Assembly: GCF_009799805.1 (NCBI RefSeq)
Contig: NZ_CP047050.1
Span: 2,060,001-2,124,000, forward strand
Source of the DNA: Myroides phaeus
GTDB lineage: Bacteria; Bacteroidota; Bacteroidia; Flavobacteriales; Flavobacteriaceae
DNA: 64,000 nt
Direction of reading: 5' to 3'
Below are positions 45,070 to 53,161 of the stretch, in pieces (position 1 is the stretch's first letter; each line of letters opens with the position of its first letter). The translations under genes and the position numbers were made by a program. The notes beneath the pieces are model-generated. The model saw nothing but the letters and a program-made list of their open reading frames with translations. It had not been told where the DNA came from and did no database searches.

Positions 45070-45744
45070 ATGAAATTTATTATTGCATTCATATGTCTGT
45101 TATCAATGACAGCATTTGCTCAACCCAAAGCTGTTGTAGACAAGACAGCGTATCAGTTTTGGTTAAACGAACCAAGAGAGGTTCAAGAAAAGAATCCACT
45201 AATCATTTCTTTACACGGTAGAAGTTTGTCGGGCACAAACATTGAAAGAGTAAAACGATATGGTGCGTTAAAGGGCATTGAAAAAGGACTTGATATTCCG
45301 GCTTATTTAGTTGCGCCACAATTGCCATCAGGACCGTGGAATGCAGATAAGATTGATGAGATTGTAAGCTATATGATTGCAAATTATAATATAGATGAAA
45401 GTCGCATTTACGTTACAGGAATGAGTTTGGGAGGATATGGAACAATGAAGTATGCGAGTAAATACCCTAATCGTATTGCAGCGGCTATTGCTATTTGTGG
45501 AGGAGGGGAAGAAAGAGAAGCTTGTGCTTTAACATCAATTCCGATTAAATTGATTCATGGAGATAAAGATTTCATTGTACCATTGAGAGAGTCAAAGAAA
45601 ATAATGGCAGCAATTCAAAATTGCGATAAAGCAGCACCAGTAGAGTTGCAAGTTGTCAAAGGAGGAACACACGGAAGTGTAGAGGATTTATATCGACACA
45701 TAGATTTATATAATTGGTTGCTACAACATAGCAAAGGAGAGTAA
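45070..45744 (+). CDS. Secreted alpha/beta-hydrolase (esterase/PHB-depolymerase-like)
   Basis: The 224-residue protein has a signal peptide ending MTAFA-Q. The alpha/beta-hydrolase triad is visible: nucleophile Ser in TGMSLGGYG, Asp in IHGDKDFIVP and His in KGGTHGSVED. The oxyanion region is LIISLHGRSLSG. The family includes feruloyl esterases and PHB depolymerase-like proteins; the substrate cannot be told. A strong terminator follows directly. Confidence 0.85.
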   Translation: MKFIIAFICLLSMTAFAQPKAVVDKTAYQFWLNEPREVQEKNPLIISLHGRSLSGTNIERVKRYGALKGIEKGLDIPAYLVAPQLPSGPWNADKIDEIVSYMIANYNIDESRIYVTGMSLGGYGTMKYASKYPNRIAAAIAICGGGEEREACALTSIPIKLIHGDKDFIVPLRESKKIMAAIQNCDKAAPVELQVVKGGTHGSVEDLYRHIDLYNWLLQHSKGE

Positions 45745-45747
45745 ACG

Positions 45748-45778
45748 AAAAGAGTTAGCAGTTGCTAACTCTTTTTTT
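45748..45778. terminator. Terminator between esterase gene and convergent membrane-protein gene
   Basis: A 13-bp perfect stem (AAAAGAGTTAGCA / TGCTAACTCTTTT) around a very short loop has a T-run on the plus strand. Confidence 0.88.
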
Positions 45779-45783
45779 ATGCT

Positions 45784-46200
45784 TTAAAATATTTTGTTGT
45801 ATACTATAATTAAGGAAGTAATGATACCAAAGTAGGCAAATATACCAATGATGCTATAGTATATGATGTAATTGTTGGTTGGTTTTTGGGTAACTTCAAC
45901 AGAAGAAAAGAAGTTGTTTAAACGACTGAAATATTTCTTTTTTGCAATGACATAGGCTGTGTAGGTAAGAGTTAGTAATGTTATCTTGCCAACAACATTT
46001 TTTGTGTTATAGTTTATGCCAATAGCTTTTAAAATAAAAATAAGTAGAATTAGTGTAGTAACACTTAAAGTGATGAACAAGAGGTTGAAGATAATTTCAG
46101 TAGATGCTTTTCTCGCTTGTACTTCATCTTCTTGATAAGAAGAGTAGAAGTAATAGTTTAAGTATTGACTATACAGCTTTTGTAATAATTGCTTACTCAT
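45784..46200 (-). CDS. Small membrane protein of unknown function
   Basis: The 138-residue protein has an N-terminal Tyr-rich soluble helix (YSQYLNYYFYSSYQEDE), then about three hydrophobic segments (near residues 36-60, 70-85 and 110-132). No motif recognised. Base composition is as AT-rich as the surrounding non-coding DNA, so I am only moderately sure it is expressed. The signal-like membrane pattern and clean start support it. Confidence 0.55.
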   Translation of the reverse strand: MSKQLLQKLYSQYLNYYFYSSYQEDEVQARKASTEIIFNLLFITLSVTTLILLIFILKAIGINYNTKNVVGKITLLTLTYTAYVIAKKKYFSRLNNFFSSVEVTQKPTNNYIIYYSIIGIFAYFGIITSLIIVYNKIF

Positions 46201-46217
46201 TTAGTTTATGGGTATAA

Positions 46218-46249
46218 AAAAAGGAACCACTAAATAGTGATTCCTTTTT
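46218..46249 (-). terminator. Terminator of the tRNA-Ser/Pro/Pro transcript
   Basis: AAAAAGGAA-c-CACTA and TAGTG-a-TTCCTTTTT form a stem of 14 pairs around one mismatch, with a 2-base centre. The minus-strand T-run lies at its lower-coordinate side, fitting termination of the tRNA operon. Confidence 0.75.
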
Positions 46250-46250
46250 G

Positions 46251-46325
46251 TCGGGGTGGCAGGATTCGAACCTGCGACCTCCTGGTCCCAAACCAGGCGC
46301 GATGACCGGGCTACGCTACACCCCG
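46251..46325 (-). tRNA. tRNA-Pro (anticodon TGG), copy 1
   Basis: On the minus strand, CGGGGTG pairs with CACCCCG, discriminator A. Anticodon loop TTTGGGA gives TGG. T-loop GGTTCGAATCC. The sequence appears identical to the copy at 46368-46442, a tandem duplication. CCA not encoded. Confidence 0.94.
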
Positions 46326-46367
46326 ATTGGGTCATCTTTAGTATATTTTATTGTCTAAGTTATTTCG

Positions 46368-46442
46368 TCGGGGTGGCAGGATTCGAACCTGCGACCTCCT
46401 GGTCCCAAACCAGGCGCGATGACCGGGCTACGCTACACCCCG
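46368..46442 (-). tRNA. tRNA-Pro (anticodon TGG), copy 2
   Basis: Same 75-base sequence as the neighbouring copy, separated by 42 bp. It lies 10 bp downstream of tRNA-Ser in transcript order, so the three are one transcript. Confidence 0.94.
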
Positions 46443-46452
46443 AAAAACTTAG

Positions 46453-46536
46453 CGGAGAGACAGGGACTCGAACCCTGGCATCGGTTACCCGATGACAGAT
46501 TAGCAATCTGCTCCGTTACCACTCCGGCACCTCTCC
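46453..46536 (-). tRNA. tRNA-Ser (anticodon GCT)
   Basis: This is an 84-base class II tRNA read on the minus strand. Acceptor GGAGAGG pairs with TCTCTCC (one G-U), discriminator G. Anticodon loop TTGCTAA gives GCT for AGC/AGT. The long variable arm CATCGGGTAACCGATG supports serine identity. It is first in the tRNA operon. Confidence 0.93.
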
Positions 46537-46574
46537 GTTGCAAAAGCATATATACTACTGCTTATTTGCGATTG

Positions 46575-46605
46575 CAAACATACTACGAGTTTTTTGTTTC
46601 TGCAA
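46575..46605 (-). promoter_or_regulatory. Promoter of the tRNA-Ser-Pro-Pro operon
   Basis: On the minus strand, TTG (46603-46605), 20 bp, then TATGTTTG (46575-46582), a perfect -7 box about 40 bp before tRNA-Ser. Confidence 0.6.
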
Positions 46606-46821
46606 GTTTTACGGGGACTAAAAAATAGAATAATCGCAATTTCTCCTATATAATTTTATATCTACTTATAAATGAGATAGATATTTTTTAAAGAAATAGT
46701 ATGATTTTTTTTTAAAAAATTAGGAACACATAAGAAATAGTTGTTTTTACTGAGTTTGAATAGGTGTTTTACATAGAATAAGACGTCGAAGGAACTTGAT
46801 AAATTATTATATTTGTTAATG

Positions 46822-46954
46822 TACAGGTTAAAAATTATGCTTCTAAAGGGAAATAGCACGTCTATTTTCCTCTTAAAAAGTAAAAGAAAATAACTATACA
46901 CTAACTAATTCAAATCAATCATTAAGCTACAAGACTTGTCTTGTGGCTTTTTTT
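46822..46954 (+). ncRNA. Candidate small RNA with own -7 box and terminator
   Basis: TATATTTG at 46808-46815 is a perfect -7 element, but a correctly spaced TTG is missing. A 12-bp stem terminator (AAGCTACAAGAC / GTCTTGTGGCTT, one G-U, then T-run) ends the unit at 46954. Between them is a second hairpin (GGGAAATAG / CTATTTTCC). There is also a possible 18-codon ORF at 46837-46893. No gene precedes the terminator on this strand. The rest of 46606-46807 holds nothing I recognise. Confidence 0.35.
46924..46954 (+). terminator. Orphan terminator upstream of the methyltransferase gene
   Basis: The stem-loop with a T-run is described under the candidate small RNA. The methyltransferase has its own -7 box TACTTTTG at 46989-46996 downstream of it. 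Confidence 0.75.
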
Positions 46955-47020
46955 GTTTTAAATAGCACCATTGTTGTCGTGGTTTTGTTACTTTTGCTTT
47001 TCAGATAAAAACAATGCGGT

Positions 47021-47638
47021 ATGACAAGTAATGAAAAAGCACATTGGGAAGAAGTTTATAAGTCGAAAACACCAGAACAGGTAAGTTGGACACAAACAAA
47101 ACCAGTGCATTCACTACAATTTATTGAAAACAGTAAACTTCCGAAAGATGCTAAGATTATAGACATTGGAGGAGGTGATAGTAATTTAGTTGACTTTCTT
47201 TTAGAGCAAGGGTACACAGATATTACGGTAATGGACATCTCTAAAAATGCCTTACTACGTGCACAAGTTCGTTTAGGTGAACGTGCTAAGCAAGTAAAGT
47301 GGATTGAAAGTAATGTTGTTGATTTTAAACCAACTGAGAAGTATGCGCTATGGCACGATAGAGCAGTGTTTCACTTTTTGACAACCCCACAAGATATCGC
47401 TGCTTATCAGGCAATTGTAAACGATGCAGTTACTGATGCGTTAGTTGTGGCTACTTTTTCAAAGAACGGACCATTGCGTTGTAGTGGATTAGATATTCAA
47501 CAATATAATAGTGAGGATTTAACAGCTGTGTTTGCAGAGGAATTTACTTTGAACAATAGTTTGTACGATGATCACATCACACCATTTGACACAAAACAGA
47601 ACTTTGTGTATTGCCAGTTTAATAAAAATAAAAAATAA
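47021..47638 (+). CDS. Class I SAM-dependent methyltransferase
   Basis: The 205-residue protein opens KAHWEEVYKSKTPEQVSWTQ, a start common in thiol/tellurite-type small-molecule methyltransferases. Motif I is IIDIGGGDSNLVDFLL and a later acidic strand reads ITVMDISK. The LWHDRAVFHFL segment matches motif IV of this subgroup. The substrate is unknown. The GNAT gene follows after 5 bp, so they form an operon. Confidence 0.85.
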   Translation: MTSNEKAHWEEVYKSKTPEQVSWTQTKPVHSLQFIENSKLPKDAKIIDIGGGDSNLVDFLLEQGYTDITVMDISKNALLRAQVRLGERAKQVKWIESNVVDFKPTEKYALWHDRAVFHFLTTPQDIAAYQAIVNDAVTDALVVATFSKNGPLRCSGLDIQQYNSEDLTAVFAEEFTLNNSLYDDHITPFDTKQNFVYCQFNKNKK

Positions 47639-47643
47639 TATAT

Positions 47644-48177
47644 ATGGGATTTAGTAAAGACATTCAGTTCACTACAGAAAGATTATCTTTTGAAGTAGTT
47701 AAAGACGCTTTTAAAGAAGATATCTTTCGCGAATTGACCCCTACAGTAGCTAAGTTTCTTCCGTTTATACCAACTGGAAAAATTGAAGATACACAAGGAT
47801 TTATCGATTACAGTTTAGACGTATTAGAGAAAGGAACAGATATTACCTTAGTGGCAACTGATAAAAACACTAAAGAATTCATCGGATGTTGTGGTATTCA
47901 CGATGTAAATGACGAGTCTATTTCATTGGGAATCTGGTTAAAAGAGTCTGCTTTTGGAAAAGGATACGGAAGTGAGTTAATCAATGGTTTAGAGAGTTAT
48001 GTAAACGAAAACTTAGACGTTGATTACTTAATTTACAACGTAGAGAAAAACAACCACGGTAGTATTAAAATCGCTGAGAAGTTAGGGTATGTTTATCACA
48101 ACGACTTCGTGCGTAATATTAGCGAGGAGAAAATATTAAATATGCTTCAGTACCGCAAGGACAACGTGAAGAAGTAA
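47644..48177 (+). CDS. GNAT-family (RimJ/RimL-like) N-acetyltransferase
   Basis: The 177-residue protein has TERLSFEVVKDAFKEDIFREL at the N-terminus and SLGIWLKESAFGKGYGSELINGL as acetyl-CoA loop. The C-terminal segment NHGSIKIAEKLGYVY is typical of the RimJ/RimL branch. Its sequence is clearly related to the C-terminal domain of the protein encoded at 48241-49368, pointing to a local duplication. Substrate unknown. Confidence 0.85.
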   Translation: MGFSKDIQFTTERLSFEVVKDAFKEDIFRELTPTVAKFLPFIPTGKIEDTQGFIDYSLDVLEKGTDITLVATDKNTKEFIGCCGIHDVNDESISLGIWLKESAFGKGYGSELINGLESYVNENLDVDYLIYNVEKNNHGSIKIAEKLGYVYHNDFVRNISEEKILNMLQYRKDNVKK

Positions 48178-48189
48178 TAAATAATTTAG

Positions 48190-48222
48190 AGTTCAAAAGG
48201 CAGTAGCTTTTTGAACTTTTTT
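48190..48222 (+). terminator. Terminator after the methyltransferase-GNAT operon
   Basis: A 9-bp stem (AGTTCAAAA / TTTTGAACT) with a 10-nt loop is followed by a T-run. Confidence 0.8.
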
Positions 48223-48240
48223 ATAATAGGTTGATTGAAT

Positions 48241-49368
48241 ATGTTTACGATAGAGGCATTAGAACAGATAGATTTTAATTCTATTCAATGGGATAGATTA
48301 GTACATTGGAACGGTAGAACGGATGATTTACCAGTGTTTATTGAGCAGTTGCAAGAGTTAAATCCTGCTACGAGTAGAATGGCGTTGTTTAACTTAGCAA
48401 ATAATGTTGAACACCAAGGAGGAGTGGTATTAGTTACTCCTGCTGTGTTAATCAAGCTGTTTCAAGTATTAAAAACAGGCTATCACAACCAAGATTTAAT
48501 GCTTCGCGTAATTATGAAGATCGCCAAGGCTGTTGGTTTTCAGTGGGAAACGTTTAGAGATGGCAATGAGTTTGAGAACGCTCCAGACTTTTTTGGTACG
48601 CTACAAGCCGATTCGCCTTTTCTATGGCCAGAGTTTGTAGATGCAGATACGGATAAACTGTATTGGACAACAACTGATATGGGTAATATGTTTGACTTGT
48701 CTTGGTATTACACGAAAGAGGTGTTGTGTGCTTATCAACCGGTTTTAGAACAGGTAGTTGCCAATGATGAGATTGAACAAGGTATTTTGTACGATTTGCT
48801 GACTATCGTTAAAATGGTAAAAGACCAAGAGCGCAAACCGTTTGACTTAAATAAAACGTGGCAAACAGACCGTTTAGAGTTGGTTGTAATTAACGACAAT
48901 CACTTAGACGATTTAATGGCAAGCTTAACACCTGCGGTGGCTAAATACCTAAGTTTTGACCCAACAGGTAGCCGTGAGTTTATGCAGGAATATATCCGTC
49001 GTTCTCGCATCGAAGTAACGTACGGGACAGCACTTGTATTAGCTATTTTAGACAAGCAAACAAAGGAGTTTATTGGTAGTTGTGCACTAAATGATATCAA
49101 TAACGAATCTGTGGAAATAGGCTTGTGGTTAAAGGAGTCTGCTCAAAATAAGCGATTTGGTACTGAGGTTGTTGAGGCAATGGTTAACCTGATTAAAGAG
49201 GAGGTAATCACACAAGAGATTATCTATTGTGTTGAACGAGAAAATGAAGTAAGTATTTCAATTCCTTTGAAATTTGGTTTCACACATACATACGACTTTG
49301 TATTAGAGCCAACACCTTTGAAAAACAGAATGCGTGAAATGGCACAGTATGTCTTGTCTTTAAAATAA
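48241..49368 (+). CDS. Two-domain protein: helical N-terminal domain fused to GNAT acetyltransferase
   Basis: The protein has 375 residues from the ATG at 48241. Residues 1-205 form a helical domain of unknown type (VFIEQLQELNPATSRMALFNLANN ...). Residues ~210-370 are a RimJ/RimL-like GNAT (DRLELVVINDNHLDDLMASLTPAVAKYLSFDPTGS, EIGLWLKESAQNKRFGTEVVEAM, ENEVSISIPLKFGFTH). In place of QGKGxG it has QNKRFG, so acetyl-CoA binding may be altered. The GNAT half resembles the preceding single-domain GNAT. Confidence 0.75.
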   Translation: MFTIEALEQIDFNSIQWDRLVHWNGRTDDLPVFIEQLQELNPATSRMALFNLANNVEHQGGVVLVTPAVLIKLFQVLKTGYHNQDLMLRVIMKIAKAVGFQWETFRDGNEFENAPDFFGTLQADSPFLWPEFVDADTDKLYWTTTDMGNMFDLSWYYTKEVLCAYQPVLEQVVANDEIEQGILYDLLTIVKMVKDQERKPFDLNKTWQTDRLELVVINDNHLDDLMASLTPAVAKYLSFDPTGSREFMQEYIRRSRIEVTYGTALVLAILDKQTKEFIGSCALNDINNESVEIGLWLKESAQNKRFGTEVVEAMVNLIKEEVITQEIIYCVERENEVSISIPLKFGFTHTYDFVLEPTPLKNRMREMAQYVLSLK

Positions 49369-49372
49369 CCCT

Positions 49373-49912
49373 ATGAATATCACTCCAATTAGAATAGCAA
49401 TCAAAAAAGGTAGGTTGTTCCTGTATTTAATAGGAACACTACTCTTAGTGGCAGCAGGTGTATTAATTTTAGCTGTATCCTCTGAATCACCTGATAACTG
49501 GATATTAGATTCGTATGTGTTTACAATTGCCATCGCCTTATTGTGTATTGTTTTTTTTGGTTACGGTTCATACCTATTTGCAATAAAATTGGTGGATAAA
49601 AGACCGGGGTTAATTATCGATAATCAAGGGATTACAGATAATGCAACATCAGTTGTCAATGGGTTAATTCCTTGGGAAGATGTGTTTTCATTTGTCGAAT
49701 GTCAAGTAAAGAGCAATAAGTTTATTATGGTTTATGTTCTTAATCCCCAAGAATACATCGACAAACAGACAAGTTTTATCAAGCGCAAGTCAATGGAAGC
49801 TAATCTAAAAACGTACGGAACATCTGTGTTTATTAATACGACGTTTTTAGCTATTTCACAACAAGACTTACTTGATAAATTAAACCAGCGTTTAGACCAA
49901 TATCGCAGTTAA
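49373..49912 (+). CDS. STM3941-family membrane protein
   Basis: The 179-residue protein has two close N-terminal membrane helices (FLYLIGTLLLVAAGVLILAV and a second near residues 50-72). A PH-like cytoplasmic domain follows with GLIIDNQGITDN and LIPWEDVFSF. This is the layout of the STM3941 family of unknown function. It starts 4 bp after the previous gene and is followed after 12 bp by the ClbS/DfsB-like gene, forming one operon. Confidence 0.75.
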   Translation: MNITPIRIAIKKGRLFLYLIGTLLLVAAGVLILAVSSESPDNWILDSYVFTIAIALLCIVFFGYGSYLFAIKLVDKRPGLIIDNQGITDNATSVVNGLIPWEDVFSFVECQVKSNKFIMVYVLNPQEYIDKQTSFIKRKSMEANLKTYGTSVFINTTFLAISQQDLLDKLNQRLDQYRS

Positions 49913-49924
49913 GATACTTCAAAA

Positions 49925-50419
49925 ATGAGCAGACCAATTACGAAAGACGAATTGTTACATTTAGCTGAAAAGAACTTTTCTCAGCTAATGTTGCTGGTTG
50001 TAAACTTATCAGAAGAGGCATTACAACAAGAGTTTGAAATACCTTCTTTAAACAGAAATAGAAGAGACGTGTTGATGCACTTACACCATTGGCACTTGTT
50101 GTTTGAACAGTGGTACACAGTTGGAATGCAAGGCGATAAACCTATAATGCCTGCTGAGGGGTACACTTGGAAAACTACTCCTCAATTAAATATAGCTATT
50201 CATCAGATGTACCAACATACTTCAGGTATATCGGCTATTGAACTACTTCAAAGTTCGCATCAATCATTGATTGACATCATAGGTAAACATAGTAATGAAC
50301 AATTGTTTCAGAAGAAATTTTATAAGTGGACAGGTAGTACGTCTTTAGGATCTTATATCATTTCAGCTACGTCAAGTCATTACGATTGGGCGATTAAGTT
50401 TCTTAAAAAGCGTAACTAA
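49925..50419 (+). CDS. ClbS/DfsB family four-helix protein
   Basis: The 164-residue protein belongs to the DinB-like four-helix fold. The features MSRPITKDELLHLAEKNF, RDVLMHLHHWHLLFEQWY and GSYIISATSSHYDWAIKFL match ClbS/DfsB. ClbS protects producers from colibactin by opening its cyclopropane. No toxin cluster is near, so here it is a homolog of unknown target. It ends the small operon starting at 48241. Confidence 0.82.
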   Translation: MSRPITKDELLHLAEKNFSQLMLLVVNLSEEALQQEFEIPSLNRNRRDVLMHLHHWHLLFEQWYTVGMQGDKPIMPAEGYTWKTTPQLNIAIHQMYQHTSGISAIELLQSSHQSLIDIIGKHSNEQLFQKKFYKWTGSTSLGSYIISATSSHYDWAIKFLKKRN

Positions 50420-50500
50420 GATAAATTAGCGCTAATTATTCGCATTATTTCTTGCTTGAATTTCTTCTTTTGTACTTAAACTTGTAACAAAAGAGGTTAT

Positions 50501-51112
50501 ATGGATTTGTTTAGCAATTTTTCTGACGAACCAGTTAATATACTTCCCTTTGATGGGGAGGTGAATTATTATGGTGTAGTGATAAATAGAGGTGAAAGTG
50601 ATGACTACTTTCAGCATTTGATGAATGGGATTGTTTGGAAAAATGACGAGGCAATTATTATGGGTAAAAAGGTAGTTACCAAGCACAAAGTAGCGTGGTA
50701 TGGAGATGTACCTTTTTCATATACCTATTCACAAATCACTAAAACAGCCTTGCCTTGGACAGAGGGTTTATTGGCATTAAAGAAAATAGTGGAGGAAAAG
50801 ACGGGAGAAACATATAATTCGTGTTTGCTAAATTTATATCACAATGGAGAAGAGGGGATGGCATGGCATAGTGATGGAGAAAAAGATATGAAAAAGAATG
50901 GGGCAATTGCTTCTTTGAGTTTTGGTGCTATTCGCAAGTTTGCATTCAAGCATAAAGAAACTAAAAATAAGATTGAAGTTATTTTAGAGCACGGTAGCTT
51001 ATTAGTGATGAAAGGGACAACACAAACTAATTGGTTACATCGTTTACCTCCGACTAAAATGGTTAAAACTCCCCGTATAAATTTGACTTTCAGAACGATT
51101 GAACAGTTTTAA
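50501..51112 (+). CDS. alkB: AlkB-like 2-oxoglutarate/Fe(II) DNA-repair dioxygenase
   Basis: The 203-residue protein repairs alkylated bases by oxidative demethylation. The iron ligands are in MAWHSDGE (HxD) and a distal His in WLHRLPPTKM. The 2-oxoglutarate Arg region TPRINLTFR follows. SLSFGAIRKFAFKHK and the early KVAWYGD resemble the ABH2/AlkB2-type enzymes. Monocistronic. Confidence 0.88.
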   Translation: MDLFSNFSDEPVNILPFDGEVNYYGVVINRGESDDYFQHLMNGIVWKNDEAIIMGKKVVTKHKVAWYGDVPFSYTYSQITKTALPWTEGLLALKKIVEEKTGETYNSCLLNLYHNGEEGMAWHSDGEKDMKKNGAIASLSFGAIRKFAFKHKETKNKIEVILEHGSLLVMKGTTQTNWLHRLPPTKMVKTPRINLTFRTIEQF

Positions 51113-51419
51113 TAGTTCACTATTTGTTTGTCATTATTATTCAGTTATACGCATTTTTTATTGATGATTAATCGTGGTTTATGAAATTATTTTCTAAAAT
51201 AGCTGTTATACTTTTTTAGAATAATGATTTAGTCATCTGATTAATAGAATATTACGTTTTGTAATAATGTATTTAAAAAAAACATACTAAAAAGGACTAA
51301 TTGTGTGTTTTTATGTTTAAATTTAGTAAAATATGATATAGTGTTAATTGTTTGGTACAAGAAGTAGATAACTATATTATTAAGTGAAGTTTATTATTTA
51401 ACTCGTAAACGATGTCACA
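51113..51419. other. AT-rich intergenic region
   Basis: 307 bp with no ORF, terminator or complete promoter that I can support. Confidence 0.5.
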
Positions 51420-51944
51420 ATGATTAGAGATTACTTAAATAAATTAGTCGGTATTGGCCTGAAAGGTAGAGGAAAGCAAATCATCATAGGTATTGTATTG
51501 GCCTATAATGAAGAATGGCTTTTGATTAAGTCTAATCCTGTAGATTATATCATAGATGGTTATCAGCTAATAAGAATTGATAAAATTACAACAGTTGAAC
51601 GTGATGAGAATATTCTATTTATAGAAGAAGTATTAAAAGCGAAACTCGTTGACTTTTACAGTAAACCGATTAATTTAAAAGAAAATATTTTTGATACATT
51701 GGAGGATATTGATAGGAAATATGGTGCTTTTGGAATCGAGTTTAAAGATGTAAATGATTGTTATATTGGAAAATTTATGGAAAGTGAAGATCTTGAATAC
51801 TTTGCTTTTGAAGAGTTAGCAGACAATGGAGAGTGGCAAGAGGAGATCGAAGAGTTTAATATTTTAAATGTGTATAGTATCGACTTTGATGGGGATTATA
51901 TACAGTCATTACTGCTTTATGCAAGTAAAAAATTAAGTAAGTAA
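51420..51944 (+). CDS. Soluble protein of unknown function
   Basis: The 174-residue acidic protein has no signal peptide. The N-terminal ~50 residues form strands (IIIGIVLAYNEEWLLIKSNPVDYIIDGYQLI) reminiscent of small beta-barrel domains. The rest is mixed. No family recognised. A terminator lies about 80 bp downstream. Confidence 0.6.
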   Translation: MIRDYLNKLVGIGLKGRGKQIIIGIVLAYNEEWLLIKSNPVDYIIDGYQLIRIDKITTVERDENILFIEEVLKAKLVDFYSKPINLKENIFDTLEDIDRKYGAFGIEFKDVNDCYIGKFMESEDLEYFAFEELADNGEWQEEIEEFNILNVYSIDFDGDYIQSLLLYASKKLSK

Positions 51945-52024
51945 ATACTGTTTACAGTATAGAAATTGGATAGGTATATTACCTATATTCTTTTGGATTT
52001 TTGTATTTATATATTTGTGTTGAG

Positions 52025-52055
52025 AAAGTTGGTGAGTAATCATCAACTTTTTTTT
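52025..52055 (+). terminator. Terminator after the 174-residue gene
   Basis: The 11-bp stem AAAGTTGGTGA / TCATCAACTTT (one G-U) with a 4-nt loop is followed by eight T. Confidence 0.82.
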
Positions 52056-52185
52056 ATGCTTGTAAATTAGGTGTTGAAAGAGAGGCTTCGTTATTTTATT
52101 TTTTAAAATAAATCACTTTTTTTGAGGTAAAAGATAAAAAGTGCACAGTTTTTGTAAATTGAAATTAAAACTAACAAACTAAATT

Positions 52186-52899
52186 ATGAAGAAAGTACTC
52201 ACTCTGTTATCTGCTATTTTATTACTTGTTGTAAGTGGTAGTTGTAGTAATGATGATGATTATAATGGATATCCAATCGAATATGCTGCTGCATTTACAA
52301 TGGTTAATGCGTATGAAGGGAATAACCAAGTGCGTTATATCGTTGACAATCGAAGTATTCAAACACCATATCAACCTTTGATATACCGTACGTTTGGCTA
52401 TGCAAACTTGTGGAGCGGCAATCGTGCTTTAACAATTATTGATAACGCAAACCCTAAACCACTGGTTAATGAAGTTATTCAAGTTGAAAGCGGAAAAGCT
52501 TATACTTCTTTTATAGCTGGTACTTCATCAGAAACGGTGAGTCACTTTATTACTTCAGATGAGGGAATGCCTCAAGAAGAAGGTGTTGAAAACCCAAATG
52601 CAGGTGTACGCTTTTTTAACTTGAGTTCAGATAATGTAGAAGTTTCCGTGCAGTTTGACGGCAAGGTTGCGGCAGATGTATTTGCAAACAGAATACAAGA
52701 TAGTAAGCTTACTGCAAGTAAAAGTCAGATATTTAATGGGGTTGAACCCAATGCCTATAAGGTTTCTATAGTTGACAAAAGTGGCAATGTATTAGCTACC
52801 AGAGAGAACGTTAAGTTTGAAAAAGGTAAATATTACACCCTAACTTTTGTGGGAGCTAAAGACAACAAAGAAAAATCATATTATATCGGAGTTATTTGA
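52186..52899 (+). CDS. DUF4397-like lipoprotein
   Basis: The 237-residue protein has a lipobox GSCSNDDD (Cys20), the acidic +2 region typical of Bacteroidota surface lipoproteins. The mature protein is beta-rich with two related halves. Each has an AxxxxVNA/VRFFNLS start, and NVEVSVQFDGKVAAD and YKVSIVDKSGNVLATRENVKFEKGKYYTLTFVG match the DUF4397 pattern. It is probably surface-exposed. Monocistronic. Confidence 0.75.
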   Translation: MKKVLTLLSAILLLVVSGSCSNDDDYNGYPIEYAAAFTMVNAYEGNNQVRYIVDNRSIQTPYQPLIYRTFGYANLWSGNRALTIIDNANPKPLVNEVIQVESGKAYTSFIAGTSSETVSHFITSDEGMPQEEGVENPNAGVRFFNLSSDNVEVSVQFDGKVAADVFANRIQDSKLTASKSQIFNGVEPNAYKVSIVDKSGNVLATRENVKFEKGKYYTLTFVGAKDNKEKSYYIGVI

Positions 52900-52950
52900 C
52901 AGTCCGCTATGTAAGATTATTTTAGCTATTTATTTTTTTATTGATTAAGA

Positions 52951-52995
52951 ATCCCTTTTTGTATGTAGATATGATACTTAAAGGGATTTTTTGTG
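52951..52995 (+). terminator. Terminator after the DUF4397-like gene
   Basis: AATCCCTTT / AAAGGGATT with a 21-nt loop (inner GTAT/ATAC pairing) is followed by TTTTT. Confidence 0.7.
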
Positions 52996-53161
52996 TGCAT
53001 ACGTCAACTAATTTTATTGGCTTTTCTTGTTTACTTTTTTACAGTAAGAGCTTTGGTTTTAAGTGCCATAAGCAAGATATCATCAGGCTAATGCCCTTTT
53101 TTCTTTACAACAAAAGAATAATCCTATATCTTTAACAACAAAACACAAGAATATCAAGGCT

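Noticed and set aside
44853..45092. 79-residue minus-strand ORF upstream of the esterase gene
   Set aside because: It is a low-complexity hydrophobic translation of AT-rich DNA and overlaps the esterase start and its promoter.
52941..53135. 64-residue ORF after the DUF4397-like gene
   Set aside because: It spans a terminator hairpin and has no recognisable features.
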